NCBI GenBank assembly: GCA_963813725.1
Contig: CAWFAI010000007.1
Coordinates: 1-64,000 of the forward strand
Reading direction: 5' to 3'
Length of the DNA: 64,000 nucleotides
DNA from: VGBV01 sp963813725
GTDB lineage: Bacteria > Actinomycetota > Thermoleophilia > Solirubrobacterales > 70-9
Both the position numbers and the translations under genes were made by a program. Under the pieces are notes generated by a model, which worked only from the letters and a program-made list of their open reading frames with translations, was not told where the DNA came from and searched no databases. Positions 8,037 through 16,204 of the stretch are shown in pieces. Position 1 is the first letter of the stretch; every line of letters begins with the position of its first letter.

Positions 8037-9516
8037 CAAAGCTTCTCCTTTGTTGTTGGGTTTCGACGTGCGGCTTGAGGCCCTTGCGCAACAGGCGCCC
8101 GAGCATCCAGGCGAGCACTGCGGCCAGCGCGCGGCCGGTTCCAGGGAGTCTCGGCCGGAAGCGGATCCGCCAGGTCAGCTCGGTGTCATCGCGGTCTGGC
8201 CGCAGACGGATCTCGCCCTGGTGGCAGACAAACGGGGAGCCGTTCGTAACCCGATATCGATACGAGGTCGGTGGCTCGTGCGCCAGCACCTGTTCGGTGA
8301 TACTCGCGCCGGGAAGGTTGAGCAAGCGCTCGGATCCGCGGCCGTCTCGGTCCGCTTCGCCCTCGGCGGTCCGGCTGACCGAGCCGTACCCCATCCACTC
8401 GCCCATGCTCTCGTGGTCCGCAATCGCAGACCAGGTGGTCTCAACGGGTGCGGCGATACGTACGGACCGCTCGACCGCGCGCGTATCGGCATGGGGTCGC
8501 TTGCGCGGCGGTCGCGGGGTGAAGCCGTAGCGCTTATCGGACGCTCGGGACATCCACATGAGCTCGACCGAGAACTGCTGCGCGTCGTTCACGTAGACGA
8601 CTCCGGCGCCCGGCAGGTGGAGGGGTCTTCGGTTCGGCTGCGCCCCGGCACCGCGGGCGCGGCGGAGGAGGTCGCTGTGGTCGTGCTTGCTCCGCGCGCC
8701 GAAGGCGATGTTGAGGATGCCTTGATCCGAGATCCGGTGGTCCACCGGGCGAGCCTGCCCGACCGGGTCGAGATACTGCACGACCTCCACGAGTGCGTCC
8801 CCGGCGGAGAACAAGCTGCTCTGAGTCCGTGCCCCGGCCAACCCCCACAGCGCCTCGTGCTCAGGCACCCGGAGCACTGCATCGGAGCGGCCGAGGCCGA
8901 GCCCATCGAAGAACGCTTCGGACCGGGCGAGGTCCGGGACGGACAGCGTCACCGAGCGCAACGCAACCGGGCAGCTCGACCGAGCTGGGTCCAGTCCGGC
9001 CCCCGACAGCGGGTCGTCCTCCATGACCTCGACGTACACCCCGTCGGGGTTGCGCACACAAGCGTGGCGCTCGCCGGGAGCGCCCACCGGGGCGCTGAGC
9101 GGCGATGAGCCGAGGCGTTCGAGCCGGGCCAGGGCGTGGTCGAAGTCGGCAACCCAGACACCGATCCGCGTGTACCCGATGTCACACGGCCTGAAGTCTT
9201 GGGGCATCAGCCGTGCCATCGGTCGCTCGAACTGGAACAGCTCGAGCTGAAACCACCGATTGCGATCGACGAGCCACCAGCAGGTCGAGGCGACGCGCGG
9301 GAGGCCCTGCACAGATGACGCCAGCGGCCCCCGCATCATCGCCCGTGAGCCACCCGCCGGCCAGAACCCAAAGCCTTCGCGGAACCACGTCTCGGTCGCC
9401 GCGAGATCGACGACCGAGAACGCCACCTGCGCGAGGGGCGGGGTTACAGCGGTGCCATGACCGTTGCCGCTGCCTGCCTCGGTAATGACGGCAGTGGTCC
9501 CGTCAAGCTGGCGCAT
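8020..9516 (-). CDS. Fusion protein: two VOC modules plus SRPBCC (polyketide cyclase-like) domain
   Basis: The protein has 498 residues. Residues about 25-160 form a first VOC domain (LAQVAFSVVDLAATETWF ... RNPDGVYVEVMEDDP). Residues about 175-315 form a second (LRSVTLSVPDLARSEAFF ... VYVNDAQQFSVELMWM). Residues about 345-490 are SRPBCC/START-like (SVRIAAPVETTWSAIADHE ... TYRY-type strands, ELTWRIRFRP). The ATG at 9516 is set by GAGGAGTGAAC and lies 2 bases after the cupin stop. A two-part active site for an aromatic or polyketide-like substrate is inferred. No known enzyme with this order comes to mind. Confidence 0.75.
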   Translation of the reverse strand: MRQLDGTTAVITEAGSGNGHGTAVTPPLAQVAFSVVDLAATETWFREGFGFWPAGGSRAMMRGPLASSVQGLPRVASTCWWLVDRNRWFQLELFQFERPMARLMPQDFRPCDIGYTRIGVWVADFDHALARLERLGSSPLSAPVGAPGERHACVRNPDGVYVEVMEDDPLSGAGLDPARSSCPVALRSVTLSVPDLARSEAFFDGLGLGRSDAVLRVPEHEALWGLAGARTQSSLFSAGDALVEVVQYLDPVGQARPVDHRISDQGILNIAFGARSKHDHSDLLRRARGAGAQPNRRPLHLPGAGVVYVNDAQQFSVELMWMSRASDKRYGFTPRPPRKRPHADTRAVERSVRIAAPVETTWSAIADHESMGEWMGYGSVSRTAEGEADRDGRGSERLLNLPGASITEQVLAHEPPTSYRYRVTNGSPFVCHQGEIRLRPDRDDTELTWRIRFRPRLPGTGRALAAVLAWMLGRLLRKGLKPHVETQQQRRSFDGVSS

Positions 9517-9518
9517 GT

Positions 9519-9995
9519 TCACTCCTCGAAGCTCGTCAGGTCCTGGACCTCGAGTCCGTTGGCCTCGCAATAGGCCTGGTAGCGCTCGAGCGACGTCTTC
9601 CAGTTCTCGCGGGCGATGATGTTGCCGTCGTCGTCGAGGAAGAGCAGCTCGCCGACGATGATGAAGAAGACCTCCGCGTGCTCGTCTCCGACACTCTCCG
9701 GGGTGTGGGAGGACGCCGCGGTCTCGTAGACCGTGTCGCCGGCTTCGGACACCCAGTCGTGCTCGATGTAGCGCCACGCCCCCTTCATCGTGTGCCCGAC
9801 AACGATCCCCGTGTGGTAGTGCGTCGGCAGTCGCATGCCGGGCGGGAAGCGCATCGAGACGACGATCTCCCCGTGGATCGGATCGATCTTGAAGTACTTC
9901 AGCTGGACCTCGTCGGTGTAGGGCGTGAACGGCACCCACGGCACCGAGTCAGCCTTGACGTTCGCGGTCACGATCTCCTTCTGAGCGGTGGTCAT
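9519..9995 (-). CDS. Cupin-domain dioxygenase-like protein
   Basis: The protein has 158 residues and resembles 2,4'-dihydroxyacetophenone dioxygenase-type cupins. Metal-ligand candidates are in FPPGMRLPTHYHTG (HYH) with the downstream Glu and His (ETAASSHTPE). ATG 9995 is chosen because of AAGGAG six bases upstream; the frame extends further only to a TTG. It is the first gene of a three-gene operon with the VOC-SRPBCC fusion and the membrane protein, transcribed away from the TetR gene. Confidence 0.75.
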   Translation of the reverse strand: MTTAQKEIVTANVKADSVPWVPFTPYTDEVQLKYFKIDPIHGEIVVSMRFPPGMRLPTHYHTGIVVGHTMKGAWRYIEHDWVSEAGDTVYETAASSHTPESVGDEHAEVFFIIVGELLFLDDDGNIIARENWKTSLERYQAYCEANGLEVQDLTSFEE

Positions 9996-10033
9996 CGGCT
10001 TCTCCTTAGTCAAACACGAACACGAGTTGCGTT

Positions 10034-10061
10034 ATAATACATGCTTATGCCCGTCTGTCAA
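10034..10061 (-). promoter_or_regulatory. Sigma70-type promoter with overlapping inverted repeat
   Basis: On the minus strand TTGACA (10061-10056) is followed after 16 bases by TATTAT (10039-10034), a near-consensus promoter pointing at the cupin operon. ATAA-N7-TTAT (10034-10048) overlaps it and could be the operator of the divergent TetR protein. On the plus strand TATAAT (10033-10038) may serve the tetR gene itself. The AT-rich stretch stands out in a 70% GC background. Confidence 0.6.
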
Positions 10062-10105
10062 GCGAGGCCTGCGACGCCGCGGGGTCTGCCACGATCGAGG
10101 CACGT

Positions 10106-10714
10106 ATGACCAGCACCACCCGCCAGCGCCGCGAGCCGGTTCAGGAACGAAGCCGCGCCACGGTGACGCGGATCCTCGACGCCGCGGCAGCGATAGTCGA
10201 CAAGTCCGGCGTGGAGGCGGCGACCACGCGCGCGATCGCCGAGCGAGCCGGCGTCGCATACCCCTCCCTCTACCGGTTCTTCGCTGATCGCGAAGAGATC
10301 CTCGATCGTCTCGTCGAACGTCACCTGACCGACCTCGACGCGTATGTCCAGGCCGCCGAGCTAAGCCATCCCTCGAAGTCAGTCGAGGAGTTGATCGGCC
10401 ACGAGCTCGAGCTGCACGTCGCGTACTTCGAGGCGCATCCAGGTGCGCTGGAGCTGTGGTTCGGCGGCAGGCACTCCCCCGCCGTCGCGCGCGAGGTTCA
10501 CCGGCGCAGCCAGGTCCTCGCCGACCGGACCCGCAAAGCGTTGATCGCCGCCGGGGTGATCCCCGCCGACGCCGACCGGCTGATCTTCGTAGTGCTCGTC
10601 GAACTCGGCGACCGAATACTCGAGCTGGCATTCCGCGAGCAGCGGATCGCCGACCGCACGGTGATGGAGCAGGGCCATGCCGCGCTCAGCGCGTACATCC
10701 GGCAGGCGCTCTGA
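10106..10714 (+). CDS. TetR/AcrR family transcriptional regulator
   Basis: The protein has 202 residues. The HTH spans about residues 18-64 (VTRILDAAAAIVDKSGVEAATTRAIAERAGVAYPSLYRFF), followed by a C-terminal effector domain. It is divergent from the cupin operon across a 110-base promoter region and probably represses it. The stop is 22 bases from the intact tRNA-Pro, so this gene forms the right end of the accessory region. Confidence 0.88.
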   Translation: MTSTTRQRREPVQERSRATVTRILDAAAAIVDKSGVEAATTRAIAERAGVAYPSLYRFFADREEILDRLVERHLTDLDAYVQAAELSHPSKSVEELIGHELELHVAYFEAHPGALELWFGGRHSPAVAREVHRRSQVLADRTRKALIAAGVIPADADRLIFVVLVELGDRILELAFREQRIADRTVMEQGHAALSAYIRQAL

Positions 10715-10736
10715 ACCTTCGCGGACCAGGAAACAA

Positions 10737-10810
10737 TCGGGGCGACTGGATTTGAACCAGCGACCTTTCGGCCCCCAGCCGAATGCGCTACCAGACTGCG
10801 CCACGCCCCG
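10737..10810 (-). tRNA. tRNA-Pro (anticodon GGG)
   Basis: The 74-base cloverleaf has acceptor stem CGGGGCG/CGCCCCG, anticodon arm TTCGG-CTGGGGG-CCGAA and T arm GCTGGTTCAAATCCAGT. CCA is not encoded. Its 3' 46 bases are the core duplicated at 1766, 4203 (partial) and 7162. Confidence 0.97.
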
Positions 10811-10864
10811 ATGCGTGTGCGGCGGTTCCGCGGAACCGCCTATGTGTGCCCAATCCTAGGGGCA

Positions 10865-10936
10865 AGCGGGCGACGGGAATCGAACCCGTTCCTCGAGCTT
10901 GGAAGGCTCACGTGCAACCGTTAACACCTCGCCCGC
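10865..10936 (-). tRNA. tRNA-Gly (anticodon TCC)
   Basis: The 72-base cloverleaf has acceptor stem GCGGGCG/CGCCCGC, anticodon loop CTTCCAA and T arm ACGGGTTCGATTCCCGT. No CCA is encoded. Confidence 0.96.
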
Positions 10937-11059
10937 GCGGCGCTGATTCTACGCCGAGAAACTAGCTAGCCTGGCCACGGGTCAAGGGTCCGAAACTCGC
11001 AGCCGATGCACGGTTTCAAGGGGGGCGAAGGGCCGGATCCGGCTCAGCAGCCTCGACAG

Positions 11060-12743
11060 ATGCGCGCGCTCTCCACGGACAGCACGATCTCCCGCGCCCG
11101 CCGGCCGGCGGCGCTGGCGGCTGCCGTGCTGGCGCTCGCCGGGTCGCTGGCCGTCGCGCTCGCGGGCGACAACGAGGCCGAGGGCGCGCCCGGCGACAAC
11201 GTCGTCTTCATCCTCACCGACGACCAGTCGGCGACCGAGCTGGCCGCGATGCCCAACACCCAGGCGCTGATCGGCGGACAGGGGATGACCTTCACGCGCG
11301 CCTACATCCCCTACCCCCTCTGCTGCCCCTCGCGGGCCAGCATGCTGACCGGCGAGTACATGCACAACCACGGCGTGCGCGGGAACGGCGGGCCGTTCGG
11401 GGGCTGGGAGCGGCTGGTTCCGCACGAGTCGAACACCATCGCCACCCAGCTCCAGGACGACGGCTACTACAACGTCCACATCGGCAAGTACGTGAACGGG
11501 TACGCGATCGGGCCGCCCCTGCCCCTGCCGGTCCCCGACGGGCTGGGACGAGTGGTACGGCAAGGTCTCGGAGGGGCCGCTCTACTTCAACTACTCGCTG
11601 ATCGAGAAGGAGGGGCCCGGCGACACCCCCGAGCTGACCTTCTACGGCGACCAGACCGACGAGTACCAGACCGACGTGCTGGGCGACAAGGCGGTCGACT
11701 TCATCGACGGCGCGGCAGCGCCGGAGACGCCGTTCATGATGAACGTCTGGTTCAACGCCCCGCACGGTCCCTTCGACCCGGCGCCGCGCCACCTCTTCAC
11801 CCTGTCGGCCGCGGCGCTGCCGAAGCTGCAGGCCTTCGACGAGAAGGACCTCTCCGACAAGCCCAAGTGGCTGCAGAAGCAGGCGCGCAAGCGGCTGGGC
11901 AAGAGCCTGAAGCAGACGATCGCGTCAGAGCGGCGGCGCCGGCTGGAGCAGCTGCTCTCGGTGGACGAGGCTGTGGGCGACATCGTCGCCGAGCTCTCGC
12001 AGGAGGGCCTGATCGACGACACCTACATCATCTTCGCCTCGGACAACGGGTTCTTCAGGGGCGAGCACCGGATCGCCGGAGGCAAGTACCTGGCCTATGA
12101 GCCCTCTTCGCGCGTCCCCCTGATGATCCGCGGCCCCGGGATCACGGCTGGGGTCCAGAGCGACGAGCTGGTGTCGGCCATCGACATCCCGCAGACGATC
12201 AGGGAGATCGCCACCGCCACCACCGACCCGAACGCCGACGGGCGCTCCTTCCTGCCCTTCGCGCAGAACCCGCTGCTGCGCTCGACCCGGCCGCTGCTGC
12301 TGGAGGCCGACACCGGCCCCGGCCAGGGCAACGCCGGCTTCGACCCCCAGACCGCGAGCGTCTCGGCGGCCAAGGTGGCCAAGGTCAAGGTCGCCGGCCT
12401 GAAGGGCGTGAAGAACCTCGACCAGGAGAAGATGGCGACCAAGACCGTCGCCAACGGCAACTTCGCGCCGGCCTACCGCGCCGTGCGCACCAGCCGCTAC
12501 CTCTACGTGCTCTACGCGAACGGCCAGAGCGAGCTGTACGACCTCCTGCTCGACCCCGCCCAGCTCCGCTCCAAGCACGCCGACCCGCGCTACCGCTTCG
12601 TGCGCAAGTTCCTCTTCGGCCAGCTCGTGACCCTCGCCACCTGCCGCTCGGCCACCTGCCGCACCGAGGCGGGCCCCGACCCCGTGCCGCTGCCGAAGAA
12701 GAAGGCCAAGCCGAAGCGCAATGCCAAGCCGAAGCGCCGCTAG
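11060..12743 (+). pseudogene. Secreted sulfatase (formylglycine-dependent), one-base frameshift
   Basis: The N-terminal frame (from 11060) has a signal peptide (RRPAALAAAVLALAGSLAVALAG), the metal motif FILTDDQ and the sulfatase signature LCCPSRASMLTG, whose second cysteine would become formylglycine. The C-terminal frame (to 12743) continues with NVWFNAPHGPFDP, IIFASDNGFFRGEHR and a lysine-rich tail. The frames join near 11539, where one extra G in GACGGGCTGGGAC shifts GWDEWYGK out of register. The upstream ATG at 11006 is less likely. It is a homologue of the sulfatase at 22626. It acts outside the membrane on sulfate esters; the substrate is unknown. Confidence 0.8.
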
Positions 12744-12830
12744 GGCGCCGGCGTGGCGGGTAAGTAACGCATAGCGTGAGTAACCCGCCAAGCTGCACGG
12801 CCGGGGGCCGCGGCTAGGATTCTCAGCCGA

Positions 12831-12904
12831 GGGGCACTGGCCAAATTGGCTAAGGCACCGGCCTCCAAAGTCGGCGATTCCAGGTTCGAGTCCTGGGTGC
12901 CCCG
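12831..12904 (+). tRNA. tRNA-Trp (anticodon CCA)
   Basis: The 74-base cloverleaf has acceptor stem GGGGCAC/GTGCCCC, anticodon loop CTCCAAA and T arm CCAGGTTCGAGTCCTGG. The greA start codon follows after 12 bases. Confidence 0.95.
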
Positions 12905-12916
12905 CTTCCACGCGCG

Positions 12917-13402
12917 ATGACTCCCAACGAACAACCCAGCGGCGAGCCGATCACCCCACAGGGGATCGATGACCTGCGGGCCGAGATCGAGGAGCTCGAG
13001 GGCCCGGCGCGCCAGCGGATGGCCGCGCGGATCAAGGCCGCCCGCGAGCTCGGCGACCTCAGCGAAAACGCCGAGTACCACATCGCCAAGAACGACCAGG
13101 CCCACCTCGAGACCAAGATCAAGCGGCTGCGGGGCAAGCTCAAAGGCGCGGTCGTGGTGGAGGCCGACACCGATGCGGACGTGTTCGCATTCGGCCGCAC
13201 GGCCGAAGTGATCGACGAGGCCGCGGAAAGAGTTGAGACTTGGACCCTGGTGGGATCGACGGAGGCGAACCTCGCCGAGGGGCGACTGTCGGCCGAGTCG
13301 CCCGTCGGCCGCGCGCTGATGGACACCCCGGCGGGCGAGGCCGTCGAGGTGGAGACGCCGCGCGGCGTCAAGAGCTATCGCGTGCAGCGACTGGTCAGAT
13401 AG
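12917..13402 (+). CDS. greA: Transcription elongation factor GreA
   Basis: The protein has 161 residues. The N-terminal coiled coil carries the tip motif LGDLSENAEYHIAKNDQ (about residues 45-61), and the C-terminal FKBP-like domain ends with the VETPRGVKSY strand. GreA binds in the RNA polymerase secondary channel and promotes cleavage of backtracked RNA. The ATG lies 12 bases after tRNA-Trp, with no Shine-Dalgarno between, so translation may be leaderless from a tRNA-mRNA transcript. Confidence 0.93.
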   Translation: MTPNEQPSGEPITPQGIDDLRAEIEELEGPARQRMAARIKAARELGDLSENAEYHIAKNDQAHLETKIKRLRGKLKGAVVVEADTDADVFAFGRTAEVIDEAAERVETWTLVGSTEANLAEGRLSAESPVGRALMDTPAGEAVEVETPRGVKSYRVQRLVR

Positions 13403-13493
13403 TCCCGGCCTGGGGGTATCCGGAGCCGCGGGCGACGAGGGCGCGAGCACACCCGGGCCGATGAGGGAGGCCCAGCCGTAGAATCAGGCGCGA

Positions 13494-13577
13494 GCGGGCG
13501 TGCTGGAACTGGTACACAGGCCGGCTTTAGGTGCCGGTGCTCGAAAGAGCTTGGGGGTTCGAGTCCCTCCGCCCGCA
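13494..13577 (+). tRNA. tRNA-Leu (anticodon TAG)
   Basis: The 84-base class II tRNA has acceptor stem GCGGGCG/CGCCCGC, anticodon arm CCGGC-TTTAGGT-GCCGG, a long variable arm (GCTCGAAAGAGC) and T arm GGGGGTTCGAGTCCCTC. It is followed after 39 bases by a membrane-protein gene. Confidence 0.95.
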
Positions 13578-13616
13578 TGGCGCGAACGACCTTCGCGCTC
13601 GTCCCGCCGAGAACAT

Positions 13617-14108
13617 ATGCTCCCGGCTGTGGAAGCGGGAGCGATCCGCCCTGGATACGAGCTCTGGCGGCCCAATAGGGAGAAGTCCGAGTCGAAGAGC
13701 GCGAAAGCGCTCGTCGTCCTGCTGCTCCTGATCTCGGCCGTGGTCGCGTTCATCATCACCGTCGGCGGCTGGGAGCGCCTGGAGGGCGGCAAGATGTTCG
13801 CCGTCGCCTACGTGCTGCTGTACCTCCTGTTCGCCTACCTGGTCAGCCGCTGGAACCGCGGCGTCCTGCCCGTCGCGGCGGCGCTGTCGATCATCCTCGC
13901 GATCTTCTGCGCGATCGCCGCGCCCGCCTGGTTCGACCGCGCCAAGGACGGGCTCGACAGCCCGGCCCTCCCCGAGGAGCTGCTCGGCCTGCTGGCGCTG
14001 CTGATGGTGCCCCTGCAGGTGATCCTGATCGCCGTAGCCATGGTCGCCTTCAACCAGAACTGGCACGTCGAGGAAGAGCGCCCGATCGGCGAAGAGGTCC
14101 CGGACTAG
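13617..14108 (+). CDS. Small membrane protein of unknown function
   Basis: The protein has 163 residues with four hydrophobic segments: ALVVLLLLISAVVAFIITVGG, MFAVAYVLLYLLFAYLV, VLPVAAALSIILAIFCAIAAPAW and ELLGLLALLMVPLQVILIAVAMVAF. The N- and C-termini are charged (EERPIGEEVPD). The ATG at 13617 is the first start after tRNA-Leu. No family was recognised. A terminator-like hairpin follows. Confidence 0.75.
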   Translation: MLPAVEAGAIRPGYELWRPNREKSESKSAKALVVLLLLISAVVAFIITVGGWERLEGGKMFAVAYVLLYLLFAYLVSRWNRGVLPVAAALSIILAIFCAIAAPAWFDRAKDGLDSPALPEELLGLLALLMVPLQVILIAVAMVAFNQNWHVEEERPIGEEVPD

Positions 14109-14126
14109 GCGCTCCCGGACGCGTGA

Positions 14127-14143
14127 GCCGCCCGAAGGGCGGC
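14127..14143. terminator. Hairpin between convergent genes
   Basis: GCCGCCC-GAA-GGGCGGC is a perfect 7-bp stem between the stops of the membrane gene and the SRAP gene. It has no T tract. Confidence 0.45.
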
Positions 14144-14176
14144 GAAGCACTGGGACCGCGGAGGAAGCGCCGCTGA

Positions 14177-14860
14177 TCAGAACAGCTGCAGGGGCGGGTC
14201 CAGCAGGTGCGGGCCGTCCTCGCGCACGCTGTTGACGGCCTCCGAGACCTCGGTCAGCTCGAGTTCCTCGGCCGGCTGCAGCATCGCCATCAGCTCGTCC
14301 CCGGCCGTCTCGCGATCCAGCCATCCCGCCTCGTCCTCGCGGTCGAGGATTACGGGCATGCGGTCGTGGATGGGCGCGATCTGCTCGCTGGGCGGGCAGG
14401 TGACGATCGCGCACGAGTACAGCTTCTTCTCATCGGGACCGACGGCGCGCGCCCACAGGCCCGCGAACGCGAAGGGCTCGCGGTCGGGTCGGTGGATCCA
14501 GAACGGCTGCTTGCCCTTGTCGGTCTGCTGCCACTCGTAGAAGCCGTCGGCGACGATCAGGCAACGGAAACCGTCGTTGAAGGCGTGCTTGAACGCCGGC
14601 GCCTCGGCGAGCGTCTCGGCCCGGGCATTGATCAGCAGCCGGTCCCATTTCGCCGGGTCCGCGTAGTGGGGGACAAGGCCCCAGCGCAGCCGCCCCAGCT
14701 CCCTCTCCCCCTCCTTGTCCAGGCGCACCGCCAGCACCGGGTCCGTGGGCGCGACGTTGAAGCGCGGCTTCTCCCCTTCGGCCTGCGCCATCTCGCGCAG
14801 GTCGAAGCGGAACTTGAGCAGCCGCGGATCGGGGTCTGTGAGCGTGAATCGCCCGCACAT
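14177..14860 (-). CDS. yedK: SRAP/HMCES (YedK) family abasic-site shield protein
   Basis: The protein has 227 residues and starts MCGRFTLT. Cys2 becomes N-terminal after Met removal and crosslinks to abasic sites in single-stranded DNA. Other active-site segments are visible: FNVAPTDPV (Asn), VADGFYEWQQ (Glu) and APIHDRMPVIL (His). The family always begins MCGR, so ATG 14860 is certain. This ATG is only one base after the discriminator base of tRNA-Leu(CAA) at 14862, leaving no 5' leader after tRNA processing. Confidence 0.92.
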   Translation of the reverse strand: MCGRFTLTDPDPRLLKFRFDLREMAQAEGEKPRFNVAPTDPVLAVRLDKEGERELGRLRWGLVPHYADPAKWDRLLINARAETLAEAPAFKHAFNDGFRCLIVADGFYEWQQTDKGKQPFWIHRPDREPFAFAGLWARAVGPDEKKLYSCAIVTCPPSEQIAPIHDRMPVILDREDEAGWLDRETAGDELMAMLQPAEELELTEVSEAVNSVREDGPHLLDPPLQLF

Positions 14861-14861
14861 A

Positions 14862-14946
14862 TGCCGGAGGTGGGATTCGAACCCACATGTCCCGAAGGAC
14901 ACGGCATTTTGAGTGCCGCGCGTATCGCCAGTTCCGCCACTCCGGC
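14862..14946 (-). tRNA. tRNA-Leu (anticodon CAA)
   Basis: The 85-base class II tRNA has acceptor stem GCCGGAG/CTCCGGC, anticodon arm CGGCA-CTCAAAA-TGCCG, variable arm TGTCCTTCGGGACA and T arm GTGGGTTCGAATCCCAC. Its 3' end abuts the SRAP start codon. Confidence 0.95.
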
Positions 14947-14991
14947 AGCGTCGGGAACGATAGCCCCGCGATCCGGCGATAATCGCCCGCT

Positions 14992-16197
14992 GTGGACGAG
15001 GCGGGACGCATGGAGCTGATCCGGGAGCTGTGCTCGATCGAGGGGCGCGGGCCCGGCACCGACGCCGAGCGGCGGGCGGCCAACATGCTCGGCGGCAGGC
15101 TGCGGGCGATGGGTCGCAGCGTCCACGTCGAGCCGACCTACGTCCACCCTCAGTACGCGCTCGTGCACGCGCTGCACGCCGCCCTCGCGGTGGCGGGCAG
15201 CGTCCTGGTCACCGTCGATCCCGCGATCGGCTTCGCCCTCGTCCTGCTGGCCGCGACCTCGATGTACCTCGACCTGAACACCCGCTTCTATCTGGCGCGC
15301 TCGCTCTTCTTCCGACGCGCCTCGCAGAACGTCGTCTCACCCGGCGACCGCCCGGAGGCCCCGATGCGGCTGGTGCTGGTCGCCCACTACGACGCAGCGC
15401 GCTCGGGCTACGTCTTCGGCGAGCGCGGCCTGCGCGCGGCGCGCCGGCTGAGCGAGCGCGGCCGCCTGCTGCTCGGCCCCTGGCGCCTCATCTTCTGGGG
15501 AGGGATGGCCCCGCTGCTGGCGATCCTGGGCGCCCGGATGGCCGGCTTCGAACCCGGCTGGATCTCGATCGTCCAGCTCTTCCCCACGGTGCTGTTGGTC
15601 GTCTCGGTCTTCCTTCTCCTCGACATCGCCCTCTCGGCCATCGTCCCCGGCGCCTACGACAACGCCTCGGGGGTGGCGGCCGTGCTCTCAGCCGCCGAGC
15701 GGCTGCAGGCCGAGCCACCCCAGAACCTCGACGTCTGGGTGCTGCTGACGGGCGCCGAGGAATGCCTGGACGAGGGCATGCGGGGGTTCCTCCGCGACAA
15801 CCGCAAGCGGCTCGACTTCGAGCGCACCGTGTTCCTGAACGTCGACTCGGTCTCCTACGGCAGCGTCCACTACATAACCAGCGAGGGCCCCGTGATCAGC
15901 ACAGCCATGGACCCGACCCTGATCGAGCTGTGCGAGGCGCTCTCGGCGGCCGACCCCGGCAACCCGGCGAGGGCGGTGCGCTCCCCGGTCAGCACCGACG
16001 CGCTTCCCATCGCCGTCCGGCGGCGGCGGACGGTCACCGTCACCGGCCTCGCCGACGGCCTCCCTCCCCCCTGGTACCACTCCCACGAGGACACGCCGGA
16101 CCGCGTCGTCCCCCAGGCGCTGACGCGGTGCACGGACTTCGTCGTCGGCCTCGCGCGGCTGGTCGACCGCGAGGCCGCTCGCGCGCCGGTGGTATGA
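14992..16197 (+). CDS. M28-like zinc peptidase with internal membrane segments
   Basis: The protein has 401 residues. Two hydrophobic stretches at about 60-90 (ALAVAGSVLVTVDPAIGFALVLLAATS) and two at about 165-220 interrupt a peptidase domain. Zinc-site segments include LVAHYDAARSG, PGAYDNASGVAAVL and LTGAEECLDEGM, with the final WYHSHEDTPDRV. GTG 14992 is the start, 45 bases from the divergent tRNA-Leu. Aminopeptidase activity at the membrane is inferred. The acetoacetyl-CoA synthetase gene starts 7 bases downstream. Confidence 0.8.
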   Translation: MDEAGRMELIRELCSIEGRGPGTDAERRAANMLGGRLRAMGRSVHVEPTYVHPQYALVHALHAALAVAGSVLVTVDPAIGFALVLLAATSMYLDLNTRFYLARSLFFRRASQNVVSPGDRPEAPMRLVLVAHYDAARSGYVFGERGLRAARRLSERGRLLLGPWRLIFWGGMAPLLAILGARMAGFEPGWISIVQLFPTVLLVVSVFLLLDIALSAIVPGAYDNASGVAAVLSAAERLQAEPPQNLDVWVLLTGAEECLDEGMRGFLRDNRKRLDFERTVFLNVDSVSYGSVHYITSEGPVISTAMDPTLIELCEALSAADPGNPARAVRSPVSTDALPIAVRRRRTVTVTGLADGLPPPWYHSHEDTPDRVVPQALTRCTDFVVGLARLVDREAARAPVV

Positions 16198-16204
16198 GTC
16201 AGCA

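Noticed and set aside
10032..10631. Minus-strand arginine-rich frame across the tetR gene
   Set aside because: The plus-strand TetR frame has a clear HTH, and the antisense frame shows no family features.
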